NCBI RefSeq assembly: GCF_025961315.1
Contig: NZ_JAOQNK010000001.1
Location: forward strand, 1,178,001-1,242,000
Direction: 5' to 3'
Length of the DNA: 64,000 bases
Origin: Sphingobacterium kitahiroshimense
GTDB lineage: Bacteria > Bacteroidota > Bacteroidia > Sphingobacteriales > Sphingobacteriaceae
Shown: in pieces, positions 37,712 through 46,299 of the stretch
Layout of the letters: each line of letters opens with the position of its first letter
Position numbering within the stretch: the stretch's first letter is position 1
Position numbers and translations under genes: made by a program
Notes under the pieces: model-generated
Seen by the model: only the letters and a program-made list of their open reading frames with translations
Database searches by the model: none
Told to the model about the DNA's origin: nothing

Positions 37712-38690
37712 TTACATTCCTTCAATAACTGCTAATCTCCGATTAATCAGTTTCTGCACAGCTTCGGGTTTTAATTCCTCAGCACCAAAGCCTCGTTTAT
37801 CTTTGGTACAAGAACTACATGCTGTAGCATCCAGCTTGTTGCAATAGCCACATAAACATTCCCAAACTTCTTTGCCCGATGAAAACATGCCTTTTGATTC
37901 TTTAACAGTAACTACTTCTTGAAACTGCTGTAACAGGCCCTCTCCTTTCAATGTCTGTAGATAGGCAATATCCGGAGCGGAATACCAGTCTTTGTCTAAG
38001 GTAAGTACCTTCAATGCTGCCTTTTTTACCAATAAAGATCCTGCTAACAGTTTTTCCACCTGATCGTAATCGATAAGATTGGAACTGCTGATCGCTTTGC
38101 TAATGATCTTAAACTGCGCACCGGTTAAATCATCGGACAGCAATTGTCCATAGAGTATAGTTATAGCTTGATCTTTGTCCAGGAAATCAAAATAACGGAA
38201 GAGCGTGGCTTGACGGTCTTTGAATTCTTGGTTCTCCCCTGTTTCATTCATTGCTTTGAATAGCAGGGGTACAAATTCGGTCAATCGCGATGTGGCTATA
38301 AACTCGGCTGTAGTATTGTCCATGTTATAGATACCTGTATAACGTTCTATGATCAAGCTTGCTTTGACTTTGTTCTTAATAACTGATCCATCGATATCTC
38401 CACCTACCGCTTCTGCTTGTATATGTTTAATTTCATTGAGCAATACAGGTGTACCGATAGCGGTGATCATAAACGATCGGTGTTCCTTTGCCCGAGAGCT
38501 CATCAATATTGACGCAGAAGCCTATAACGGCATCTGCCCTATAGCTACGGGCATTTTGCTTTAAAGACTCCACTACGCTCTTATATAGCTCCTGTTTTTG
38601 TTTTCATAATTCCGGGAGCGCCCACCGAAGAGGTCTACGAAGCTCGCTCCTGATTGCACTCAAAGCATTGGCTCCAATAACAGCTGTTGC
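37712..38690 (-). pseudogene. YbjQ-like protein with zinc ribbon, copy Y4
   Basis: The best-preserved copy. The frame 38506-37712 is open for 264 codons through the end of the YbjQ domain, the middle domain (DDLTGAQFKIISKAISSSNL, ALKVLTLDKDWYSAPDIAYL) and the zinc ribbon CLCGYCNKLDATACSSC. The first part lies in other frames from about 38690, lacks the start and the STNTIEGREVLRYFDP segment, and carries the shared one-base insertion near 38470. The frame at 38506 has TTG and ATG starts and might be made as a protein without the first half of YbjQ, but a pseudogene is the simpler view. Confidence 0.7.
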
Positions 38691-38762
38691 TGATATGGGA
38701 TTGTTGTGGTGATTGGTTTGATTAAAATATACTGGAAGCCGTAAGGATGGTATAAAACCAAT

Positions 38763-38788
38763 AAAGCCATTCTTGACAGAATGGCTTT
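38763..38788. terminator. Module terminator, copy 4
   Basis: Same 11-bp stem with TGAC loop, behind nuclease R3. Confidence 0.75.
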
Positions 38789-38816
38789 ATTGGTTATTTT
38801 ATATGATCTATTTGAT

Positions 38817-39725
38817 TTATTTCAGTTTTTCAATCTCGTCGATGGTAAGGCCTGTCGCCTCAGCAATTTGTTCTACTGATAGTCCCATTGATTTTAGCTT
38901 TACAGCCGTCTCAATAGCTTTTTGGTACTGGCCTTCAGCTTTAGCCTCTATTGCAGCTTTCTTAGCCTCTTCCAATTGTTTTTCTAGTCCTTCAACTTGT
39001 TCCTGTTGATACATCCGCACTGCTTCTGCATCCCATTTTCGTTTTAAACTAATATCATACATAGTCCGTTCCTCCTTTGTCAATTTTGCGTAGCTGACCA
39101 ACTGAAAGAAGCGTTGAAATACTGCCGATTTCATGATCCGTGGCAAGGTCTTTAACGTAGACATATTTTTGAGCATAAAGAATACTTTATCCAGTTCGTC
39201 TTCAACCTCAGCTTCGCTTTTAACAAAGTTAATAATTTCTAAATAGATAAACCCCAAACCCTCGTAGAAAATTTTCCCTGAATCTCTATTACACAGGCAG
39301 GTATCGTGAAAATAGGTTTTATGATCACCTCCCGGCATATGAAAACCGTCCATCAGTACAATAGTATAAACCTCGGGAATGGCATACCCCCAGGCTTTGC
39401 GGTTTCCTTTGGGTGCTGTGTCTGAAATGACCTTGCTGGCATAATACAGCATACGTTGCTTCAGGTTGGTCTGTGTACTGGTCTGCATCTCAATGATAAT
39501 CTCTTCTCCTGTACTGATCTGCACTACAAGATCAAAGATAACTTTACCGATCTCTTCGGTTGCACCGATACGCTCGGTATCCCAGTAAGTAAGATCTGTA
39601 ATGGTCTTTCGACCACGAAAGATAATATTGAGAAAATTAATTAGGTTGATCTTGTCTCCGAATAACCGTTTGAAGCCCTCATCGGTAGTAGGATCAATAA
39701 AAACGGGTTGAACGTGATTTTTCAT
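38817..39725 (-). CDS. Rpn-family PD-(D/E)XK nuclease R3
   Basis: 302 residues, apparently intact, PDDEXK_2/Rpn family. It opens with FIDPTTDEGFKRLFGDK, the usual start of these proteins. Probable active-site residues are Asp65 (KVIFDLVVQ) and Glu79/Gln81 (EEIIIEMQTST). Further family segments are RMLYYASKVI and CLCNRDSGKIFYEGLGFIYLE. The tail is a coiled helix (QVEGLEKQLEEAKKAAIEAK) followed by the constant AIETAVKLKSMGLS and GLTIDEIEKLK. The gene lies between NTF2-like copy N4 and YbjQ copy Y4, the complete standard unit. Confidence 0.87.
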   Translation of the reverse strand: MKNHVQPVFIDPTTDEGFKRLFGDKINLINFLNIIFRGRKTITDLTYWDTERIGATEEIGKVIFDLVVQISTGEEIIIEMQTSTQTNLKQRMLYYASKVISDTAPKGNRKAWGYAIPEVYTIVLMDGFHMPGGDHKTYFHDTCLCNRDSGKIFYEGLGFIYLEIINFVKSEAEVEDELDKVFFMLKNMSTLKTLPRIMKSAVFQRFFQLVSYAKLTKEERTMYDISLKRKWDAEAVRMYQQEQVEGLEKQLEEAKKAAIEAKAEGQYQKAIETAVKLKSMGLSVEQIAEATGLTIDEIEKLK

Positions 39726-39802
39726 AATTTTAGGATCTGCTTAAATAATTAATGTTGCTAAACAAACATCAGAAAAACTAAAATTATTAGCCGGTTATTA
39801 AA

Positions 39803-39834
39803 CTTTTGTTGTCGTTTGTAAACGTTTGTTGTCG
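39803..39834. promoter_or_regulatory. Twin 12-bp repeats upstream of nuclease R3
   Basis: CTTTTGTTGTCG (39803-39814) and CGTTTGTTGTCG (39823-39834), again exactly 20 bp apart as upstream of R2, although the bases between them differ. This points to selected spacing. Confidence 0.5.
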
Positions 39835-39932
39835 GCTAGTGCAACTTGAATCAGTCTTTAGAAATACAACAGAAAAAAGAAAAGCCACATCTTACGACAT
39901 GGCCTTACCTAAACATATGATTAAACAGTATA

Positions 39933-40382
39933 TTACTTGTACGAATTGATCGATTGGGATACTTTCCAATTACCGGCTTCGTTGACCAGAGTCACTAGAT
40001 CGGTTTTGGTAAACCCTTCAAACTGCATCGTTATTTTGGCGATCATATAATCAGCAGACTCCTGTACGACAGTGGTACTTGTTTTACAATTCAACTGCTC
40101 ACCTTTTTGCTTTTTCAAAAAGCTGATAACTTCTGAACGGCTGTTTGTCTTCACCTCAGAGGCATGTACTTTTTGACTAAAATCTGCTGTAAACAACTGC
40201 TCTACTACTGCCGATTGACCTGCTGTCATAACCGCAACGTAATGATCAATGGCGAGATCTGCTGTAGATAAATTGACCACCGCTTTTTTAGGGTTTGATA
40301 CCTCTGGTTTGCCTGCTGCCATAGTGAAAGTAGAGACTGCGATCAAGGCTGCTGCTACGAATGTTTTTGCTAAAGTTCTCAT
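39933..40382 (-). CDS. Secreted NTF2/lumazine-binding-like protein, copy N4
   Basis: 149 residues, intact, with the same signal peptide (first residues MRTLAKTFVAAALIAVS) and fold as N1. Changes such as TEGQ to TAGQ and NDGGNW to NEAGNW show it is a somewhat older paralogue. It stands directly upstream of nuclease R3. Confidence 0.85.
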   Translation of the reverse strand: MRTLAKTFVAAALIAVSTFTMAAGKPEVSNPKKAVVNLSTADLAIDHYVAVMTAGQSAVVEQLFTADFSQKVHASEVKTNSRSEVISFLKKQKGEQLNCKTSTTVVQESADYMIAKITMQFEGFTKTDLVTLVNEAGNWKVSQSINSYK

Positions 40383-40428
40383 AATGTCTTTATGTTATAT
40401 TATTAGTTTTTTTTTCTAGTTGTTGATT

Positions 40429-40436
40429 CAAAAGTA
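40429..40436 (-). promoter_or_regulatory. Promoter -7 box of copy N4
   Basis: TACTTTTG on the minus strand in the conserved leader of the NTF2-like genes. Confidence 0.55.
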
Positions 40437-40504
40437 GGGTGTAAATCGTCCCTACCCTATGGTAATTAGACTAAACCAACTAAAAACTCGGTGAACGGTC
40501 GAAA

Positions 40505-40860
40505 TGAATAGGTGAAATTATTTTAAACTTTTTTGAACTATTCTATTCGACAGGTGTTCTTATAATACAAAGCGATAACAAACATACTTTCAGCATGAAA
40601 GTGGATAACGATAAATGACGTAGTACAGTAAATAAATCCAATTGCTTGAAAACAATTTGGATGATGAAACAAAAAAGAGGAAACGATAAGAAACATAAAA
40701 ATTACTGTGCAGTTAAACGCCAAGATAAAGGGTCTAATGAGAATTAGGCCCTTTTGATGAATATGGATTCTCATTCATTCGCAACTATTATCCATGATGT
40801 ATATATGGTATTTATTCGTAACTTAATACGATTAACCTATATACTTACAATAACTAAATC
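40505..40860. repeat. Conserved 350-bp block, copy B
   Basis: Second copy of the block at 10975-11330, with the same position relative to an NTF2-like gene. The minus-strand frame 40774-40538 starts with ATG here (MRIHIHQKG). The plus-strand hairpin with trailing T run is preserved near 40726-40754. Confidence 0.55.
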
Positions 40861-40861
40861 T

Positions 40862-41677
40862 ATGTATTCAAGCGGTATTAAATATAGTTTAGCTAGATGC
40901 TTGATAATTGCTTCATTATTAGCTTTAAGTTTTATCGCCAAAAGCCAAGAAGATAAAGAGGTTATATTTATCTCGTATGAAAACTTTCTACCAACGCCCA
41001 AAATTGGTGTATATGAGTTTCATGAAGAACTTTTAAAAGCTTTTCCACATGCTAATGGTAGAATTATTATAGAATTTAGTGCAATGAAAGACAGCAGTGT
41101 TTCAGAGATAAATTCTATAGGTTATATTGATGGCATAGACTCATTGAAACAAAAATTTGAAAATATATCGAAATGGATTCCTGCAACCAAAGATAGTAGA
41201 CCTATGAGTATCAGACAGAATTATTCATTTCAATTTGGCAAGCTAAATCATATTGGAGATATTGGTTATTTCTTTAATAAAAGGGACTCTATAGCAGTTT
41301 ATGATAAGGATCATATAAGACATATTGGAGGACGATGGTTAGATAGATTTTATGTTTCTACCGTAGATTATTTTTTCAATAAAGGGAAAATCAAAAAGAT
41401 TGTCATTAGAAATAACAACCTAAAAGAAGTACGAAGTGTTTATGACAATTACAGCTATTACAAATCGCTCGAACAGTTTTTAATTTTTTATTATGGGCTA
41501 CCTACCAGATATATTCAGTCTCCGAATATCCCTCGTCCAAGTAGTAAACTTTTTTATAAAATGATTAAAGAAATTGAAAACAAAGATTATTCGGTCACGT
41601 GGAAAGATTTTTTGGATGGGAAAATTTTACTGGAAACGACAAAAGGTACAACTCAGTTAACGTATGAATTCTACTAA
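40862..41677 (+). CDS. Secreted protein of unknown function
   Basis: 271 residues from the ATG at 40862, chosen because a signal peptide follows at once (ARCLIIASLLALSFIAKSQ). The frame is open 36 codons further upstream, but that part lies in the repeated block. The mature protein is basic in its second half (YFFNKGKIKKIVIRNNNLKE) with no recognised motif. Cargo gene of the unit that contains N4. Confidence 0.65.
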   Translation: MYSSGIKYSLARCLIIASLLALSFIAKSQEDKEVIFISYENFLPTPKIGVYEFHEELLKAFPHANGRIIIEFSAMKDSSVSEINSIGYIDGIDSLKQKFENISKWIPATKDSRPMSIRQNYSFQFGKLNHIGDIGYFFNKRDSIAVYDKDHIRHIGGRWLDRFYVSTVDYFFNKGKIKKIVIRNNNLKEVRSVYDNYSYYKSLEQFLIFYYGLPTRYIQSPNIPRPSSKLFYKMIKEIENKDYSVTWKDFLDGKILLETTKGTTQLTYEFY

Positions 41678-41692
41678 AGATGTTGAAGCAAT

Positions 41693-41945
41693 ACAGATGT
41701 ACCGATAGCGGAGATCATAAACGACCGGTGTTCCCTTGCCCGAGATCTCATCAATATTGACGCTGAAGCCATAACCGCATCTGCCCGATAGCTACGCGCA
41801 TTTTGCTTTAAAGACTCCACTACGCTCTTATATAGTTCCTGTTTTTGTTTTCATAATTGCGGGAGCGCCCACCGAAGATATCTACGAAGCTAGGTCCTAT
41901 TTCAATCAAAGCATTGACTACAATAACAGCTGTTTCTGATATGGG
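41693..41945 (-). pseudogene. YbjQ fragment Y5
   Basis: About 250 bp of the YbjQ domain with neither start nor end. It carries the same one-base insertion (GTCGTTTATGATC) as the longer copies and several private changes, so it is an old fragment. It follows the module terminator of R4. Confidence 0.65.
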
Positions 41946-42007
41946 ATTGTTGTGGTAATTGGTTTGATTAAAATATACTGGAGCCGTAAGGATGGTATAA
42001 AACCAAT

Positions 42008-42033
42008 AAAGCCATTCTTGACAGAATGGCTTT
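42008..42033. terminator. Module terminator, copy 5
   Basis: Same 11-bp stem with TGAC loop, behind the truncated nuclease R4. Confidence 0.75.
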
Positions 42034-42061
42034 ATTGGTTATTTTATATGATCTATTTGAT

Positions 42062-42595
42062 TTATTTCAGTTTTTCAATCTCGTCGATGGTAAGGCCTGT
42101 CGCCTCAGCAATTTGGTCTACTGATAATCCCATCGATTTTAGCTTTACAGCCGTCTCAATAGCTTTTTGGTGTTGGCCTTCAGCTTTAGCAATTGCAACT
42201 GCTTTCTTGGATGCTTGCTTAGCCTCTTTCAATTGTTTTTCTAGTCCTTCAACTTGTTCCTTTTGATACATCCGCACTGCTTCGGCATCCCATTTACATT
42301 TTAAACTAATATCATACATAGTTCGTTCCTCCTTTGTCAATTTTGCATAGCTTGCCAACTGAAAGAAGCGTTGAAATACCGCCGATTTCATGATCCGTGG
42401 CAAGGTCTTTAACGTACACATATTCTTTAGCATAAAAAATATTTTGTCCAGTTCGTCTTCAACCTCAGCTTCGCTTTTAACAAAAAAAATCAATTCGAGG
42501 TATATAAATCCAAATCCTTCGTGAAAAATTTGCCCTGAATTTCTATTACACAGGCAGGTATCGTGAAAATAGGTTTTATGATCACCTCCTGGCAT
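42062..42595 (-). pseudogene. Rpn nuclease R4, 5-prime truncated
   Basis: 177 residues equal to residues from about 128 onward of R3 (HMPGGDHKTYFHDTCLCNR to GLTIDEIEKLK). The active-site Asp and Glu/Gln lie in the missing part, so it cannot cut DNA. Similarity stops sharply at about 42600, where sequence of the next cargo gene begins. The C-terminal piece could still be made from the ATG at 42595 as a partner or inhibitor, but no ribosome site argues for this. Confidence 0.7.
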
Positions 42596-42660
42596 ATGAA
42601 GGTTTAAAATTTGGAATAGAGTACCATATTTAAGGTTATTCCTCAGAAAAATTTAACGTT

Positions 42661-42849
42661 ATGACTTTTAGATGTATAATTACTCACCCACCCCTTACAA
42701 ACCCAGAAACTGGATTTTCTTCATCAAGGACAATCGAATTTGACTTCATCCATTTTGAATATCATTGGGAAATTCAAAAGGGTGTGTGGACTTTTCAAAT
42801 TATAGAAAACGATGTTATCAAACTTGAAAAGAGATTTGAGATAATATAA
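42661..42849 (+). CDS. Small protein, possibly the end of a DUF3859-like gene
   Basis: 62 residues starting right after the R4 truncation point. The ending (QKGVWTFQIIENDVIKLEKR) resembles the C-terminal signature of DUF3859 proteins, in which a GxW is followed by a short strand pair. If so, the front of the gene was lost in the same event that truncated R4. No signal peptide. Confidence 0.4.
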   Translation: MTFRCIITHPPLTNPETGFSSSRTIEFDFIHFEYHWEIQKGVWTFQIIENDVIKLEKRFEII

Positions 42850-42934
42850 TTGTCGGTGATATAAATGAATAATTATTAAATTTCTATATATTTAGTTTCA
42901 TATCAAACTTCCTATTAAAAATGATTTATTGACC

Positions 42935-43612
42935 ATGACAGACGAAATCAAACAGTTTTTTAAGGCATATTGGCAAACGGGAATGAAGGCCGGTTGCACC
43001 GAAAATATTCCAAAAGAAATGATGGTTTCGGCACCTAATAGTGAAGGAAGTTATGAATGGAAACTAATTCCTGGAGTATTGACTAATGAAGATTGTAAAA
43101 ACGTAGAAACACAGTTTAACATCACTTTCCCAGAAAACTTTATAGCATGGCACAAACGTTATTTCTTCGAAGACTGTGATTGTTCAATCATCAGACTACC
43201 CTTCTCAAGTCCCACAAAACCGCTACAGGAATTAATAGACAATCTTGACTGGTGTATAGCAGAACAGCTGATTCCTCTTGGTCTTATTCCCTTTGCAAAC
43301 GAAGGTAATAATGCCGGACCATTAGTCTTTGACACAAGGAACGCTAGCGGAAAGGAAGATTTTCCGATAAGAGTTTATGACCATGAATATGGTGGTGATG
43401 TAGATGGATTGAGTGAAATTATTTTTTCATCATTTAGAAAAATGCTGACATGCTTAACACGTTTCCTGACCGAAATTTAAAAAAGAAAACGTTTTGAAGT
43501 GTTTGCCGACTTCTATGAAATCGACCCTGAGGGTGCTGGTGCAACAGGTAAAGAGTACTGGGAAAGCTGGATCGCAATGGAAAAAGCAAACTTTGAAGAA
43601 TTTGGATACTAG
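42935..43612 (+). pseudogene. SMI1/KNR4 (SUKH) family immunity-type gene with in-frame stop
   Basis: The first 181 residues match the SMI1/KNR4 superfamily: LTNEDCKNVETQFNITFPEN, then WHKRYFFEDCD and GLIPFANEGNNAGPLVFDTR, then VYDHEYGGDVDGLS. A TAA at 43478-43480 ends this part. The same frame then continues without a gap through EVFADFYEIDPEGAGATGKE and YWESWIAMEKANFEEFGY to a TAG at 43612, which looks like the natural C-terminus. A single nonsense change therefore seems to have split a gene of about 226 residues. The shortened protein may still work. SUKH proteins are established polymorphic-toxin immunity proteins. ATG at 42935 preferred over TTG at 42929. Confidence 0.75.
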
Positions 43613-43690
43613 ATTTTTACAATCGAAAAGATGCTGAACTACAGAAAACTCTGTTACAATTATCATTTTATAAGGCAATAAAGGAATTTT

Positions 43691-44485
43691 ATGAGCGACA
43701 TATTTAAGGATGAAAACATTTATCCGTATCAAGGAAAGATAAAAGAGCATTTCAAAGTTTTTTACGATGCTGCATTTATAGCTTTCATTCCATTCTTTCA
43801 AATTGATTCACAGACGAATAACAAGGTTAGTCTCAAGAAATCAAAACTATTGTCTCATGAAGAAGCTGTACAGGAATTTGAATTCTTGAAAGATCTTCCA
43901 AAAGCGAATAGGCAAATTTATAGTTACAAAAATGATGAATATCCCTCAAATGAAACTATTTTTTTGAAAGGCAAAGCAATCTCATGGAACAAGGTAGTTA
44001 CTGGATCAGGGTTTACGGACTATGCTGAACTTAATAAAGCTTTACGAACTTCGATTGGTGCGCTAAGTAAAAACTATACTAGACCAGACCTTTTGGAAAA
44101 TCTTAATGCATTTACGGATAAGAAAAGTATCTATCATCCTACTGAAGGCACTTTTGATATGTTATCAAAAGCAAGCATTTATAGAACTTTCCAGTTTTTC
44201 AGAAAACCTCAGATTGTTATAACAGACGAATTCTACCAACAGACCTTTAGTGTAGACCTCGATAAATTAAGTGAATTTGAATTTTGTGATCAAATTAATT
44301 TCAAAGATTACTACATATATTCTGCTGATTTTGAACTTTTGTTTACAGTGGAATGGGATAGTTTTTTCTTTATTATTGCGACAGACAGCAAAAAAATGGA
44401 ACAATTAATAGAGAGCAAATTGTTTGAGGGTTTTCTATGTAATGATGAGACAGATCATGATTGGGATTATGTGGATAAAAAGTAA
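43691..44485 (+). CDS. Cytoplasmic protein of unknown function, immunity-like context
   Basis: 264 residues, no signal peptide, acidic end (CNDETDHDWDYVDKK). Aromatic-rich central part (ISWNKVVTGSGFTDYAELNK, ASIYRTFQFFRKPQ). It has some resemblance to DUF2711-type proteins, but I cannot confirm it. It follows the SMI1/KNR4 gene by 78 bp in the same direction and may share its transcript. A second immunity-type cargo gene is plausible. Confidence 0.6.
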   Translation: MSDIFKDENIYPYQGKIKEHFKVFYDAAFIAFIPFFQIDSQTNNKVSLKKSKLLSHEEAVQEFEFLKDLPKANRQIYSYKNDEYPSNETIFLKGKAISWNKVVTGSGFTDYAELNKALRTSIGALSKNYTRPDLLENLNAFTDKKSIYHPTEGTFDMLSKASIYRTFQFFRKPQIVITDEFYQQTFSVDLDKLSEFEFCDQINFKDYYIYSADFELLFTVEWDSFFFIIATDSKKMEQLIESKLFEGFLCNDETDHDWDYVDKK

Positions 44486-44671
44486 AAGAATGGTTGTTAC
44501 AAGCCAAAACCTTATAAGTATTTTCACTTGTTTAAATTTGCTTTTCTTAGAGATATCATAAGATACCAAATCTTCTAATTACAGGGCTTAATTGTAAATT
44601 AAAATAAGTTAAACGATTTTTGTGAATCCCACAAATTATGGAATATCTCCTATCCTAGCATCTATTTACAT

Positions 44672-45595
44672 ATGAAACTATTACTGCTATTTTTAATTTT
44701 CTTTAGCTTTTCTGTAAACGGGCAGTCATCAAAACAGCTTACTGATGAACTGAGTAAGGTTCTAAAGGATGAATTGGTGAGAGGAAAACAATTTTCAATC
44801 CATTTTAGTAAAGTGAGTAATGGGGAAATTAGCATTTTGACCCCTAGTATTCCAACAGATGACTTGTTATTAAATAAGATAAAGACTATTTTAAAAAAAG
44901 ACTCTCTACTTCAGTCTAAAAATTCGTACTTCTTACATATATACTGGGATCTATATTCAACAGAAGTTTACAGTTCAATAGGAAAGAAAGTTTCAGAAGG
45001 TTTTACAAATTATTCGAACTACATGCCTAGCCCCTACGGGGGAATTGGATTATTTGTTAAAAATATGGTAGCTGAGCTAAAACGAAATAATTTCGACTTT
45101 CAAAATTATTCAAGGTATCAACATCAACTAGAAGTATATGTGGATGAAAAAGGGAACCATTCTTTTACGGGTTCCGAAAAAATTCTGTCGTACTTGGACA
45201 GCACAAAACTAAACCGCTGGAGAATAGCTTTATATTATGGTAAACCTATTAAAAGTATATATGAGATCACATTAATCAATCCTCAACCCTTATTAGATAG
45301 TCTTAAAAGAATAGAATCAGCACAAGCTGCAGAGGTATTTGTGTGGGATCAACTGTATGAAAATCAGTTTGTGCGCTATCAATCAGGTATACAACAAATC
45401 CCACAAGGAGAACTTATTATTTCATTTGTTCTCAACGCTTCATTAAATAGCTTTGAAAATCCAATAATACATCGTGGAAACCGAGATGATGCAAAGAAAT
45501 TAATGAATTTCATCTTAATGCAGCATCCTTTCAAAAACAGTTTTTACTGGTCTGAATATCCAAAGTCTGACCGTTATTATTTCTACTTAAAATAG
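44672..45595 (+). CDS. Secreted protein of unknown function
   Basis: 307 residues with a signal peptide (LLLFLIFFSFSVNGQ). The mature part has a DELSKVLKDELVRGKQFSIH segment and an EVYVDEKGNHSFTG strand pair. No known domain was recognised. Cargo gene facing the broken N5 copy tail to tail. Confidence 0.65.
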   Translation: MKLLLLFLIFFSFSVNGQSSKQLTDELSKVLKDELVRGKQFSIHFSKVSNGEISILTPSIPTDDLLLNKIKTILKKDSLLQSKNSYFLHIYWDLYSTEVYSSIGKKVSEGFTNYSNYMPSPYGGIGLFVKNMVAELKRNNFDFQNYSRYQHQLEVYVDEKGNHSFTGSEKILSYLDSTKLNRWRIALYYGKPIKSIYEITLINPQPLLDSLKRIESAQAAEVFVWDQLYENQFVRYQSGIQQIPQGELIISFVLNASLNSFENPIIHRGNRDDAKKLMNFILMQHPFKNSFYWSEYPKSDRYYFYLK

Positions 45596-45634
45596 CGGAC
45601 ATTTTTCTCAATATATGCTCTTCTGTTTTTCGTG

Positions 45635-45966
45635 TTATATTTTTAGTGTTTTTTCTGATGCCTGTACTTTCTGGCTGAAGTCCTCTGTAAACAATTGCTC
45701 CACTCCTGCTGATTGACCATCTGTCATAACCGCAATATAATGATCAATGGCTAGATCTGTTGTAGATAAACTGACCACTGCTTTTTTAGGGTTCGAGACC
45801 TCTAGTTTACCTGCTCCCATAGTAAATGTTGATACTGAAATCAAGGCTGCTACTGCGAATGTTTTTGCTAAAGTTTTTTATCTAGATAATTTGTTATTTA
45901 AAGGTGATAAGGCTATCATGAGTATAAAGTCTACAACTAATTACCAATGTACCCATGATGGTTCAT
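45635..45966 (-). pseudogene. NTF2-like copy N5, truncated and interrupted
   Basis: Keeps the signal peptide and about 40 residues of the mature part (STTDLAIDHYIAVMTDGQ), then breaks off after QASEK and runs into unrelated sequence. The 86-bp insertion seen in N3 separates the ATG (45964-45966) from the signal peptide. Not functional. Confidence 0.8.
45878..45963. mobile_element. 86-bp palindrome-bearing insertion in N5
   Basis: Same position and nearly the same sequence as at 14036-14121, with TTATCTAGATAA at 45878-45889 and the inner inverted repeat with one mismatch (TACCCATGAT). Confidence 0.5.
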
Positions 45967-46057
45967 AATATTTTTATTGTTAGTTTCTATTTATAAGTTG
46001 CATCAGCCCCTCATCCACCAACTCAAACCCTGATGCTTGCTGAAGCAATTGTTGATT

Positions 46058-46065
46058 CAAAAGTA
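46058..46065 (-). promoter_or_regulatory. Promoter -7 box of copy N5
   Basis: TACTTTTG on the minus strand. In this copy about 50 extra bases lie between the box and the start region. Confidence 0.45.
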
Positions 46066-46209
46066 GAGTGTAAATCGTCCCTACCCTATGGCAATTAGAC
46101 TAACACAATAAAAATCTCGGAGAATTTGGGAAATGAATAGGGGTAGTTGTAACCTATCATTTCTTTTGTTAAATTGGAAAGGATTACCGAACTAATAACG
46201 AATTAAAAT

Positions 46210-46287
46210 ATGCATACAATAATTTACCCTGAAGATTTGATAAATAAGCGATTTGACAAAGTTTGGTTCAACTGGGATTGTTGCTAA
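46210..46287 (+). CDS. Conserved 25-residue peptide (possible), copy B
   Basis: Same frame and length as 7469-7546. It begins MHTIIYPEDLI and ends FNWDCC; the changes from copy A are mostly conservative. Confidence 0.35.
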   Translation: MHTIIYPEDLINKRFDKVWFNWDCC

Positions 46288-46299
46288 TCATTTAATTTT

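Noticed and set aside
5574..42595. Calling the Rpn genes insertion sequences
   Set aside because: Although labelled putative transposases in databases, no terminal inverted repeats or target duplications frame them; the shared flanks fit array recombination better.
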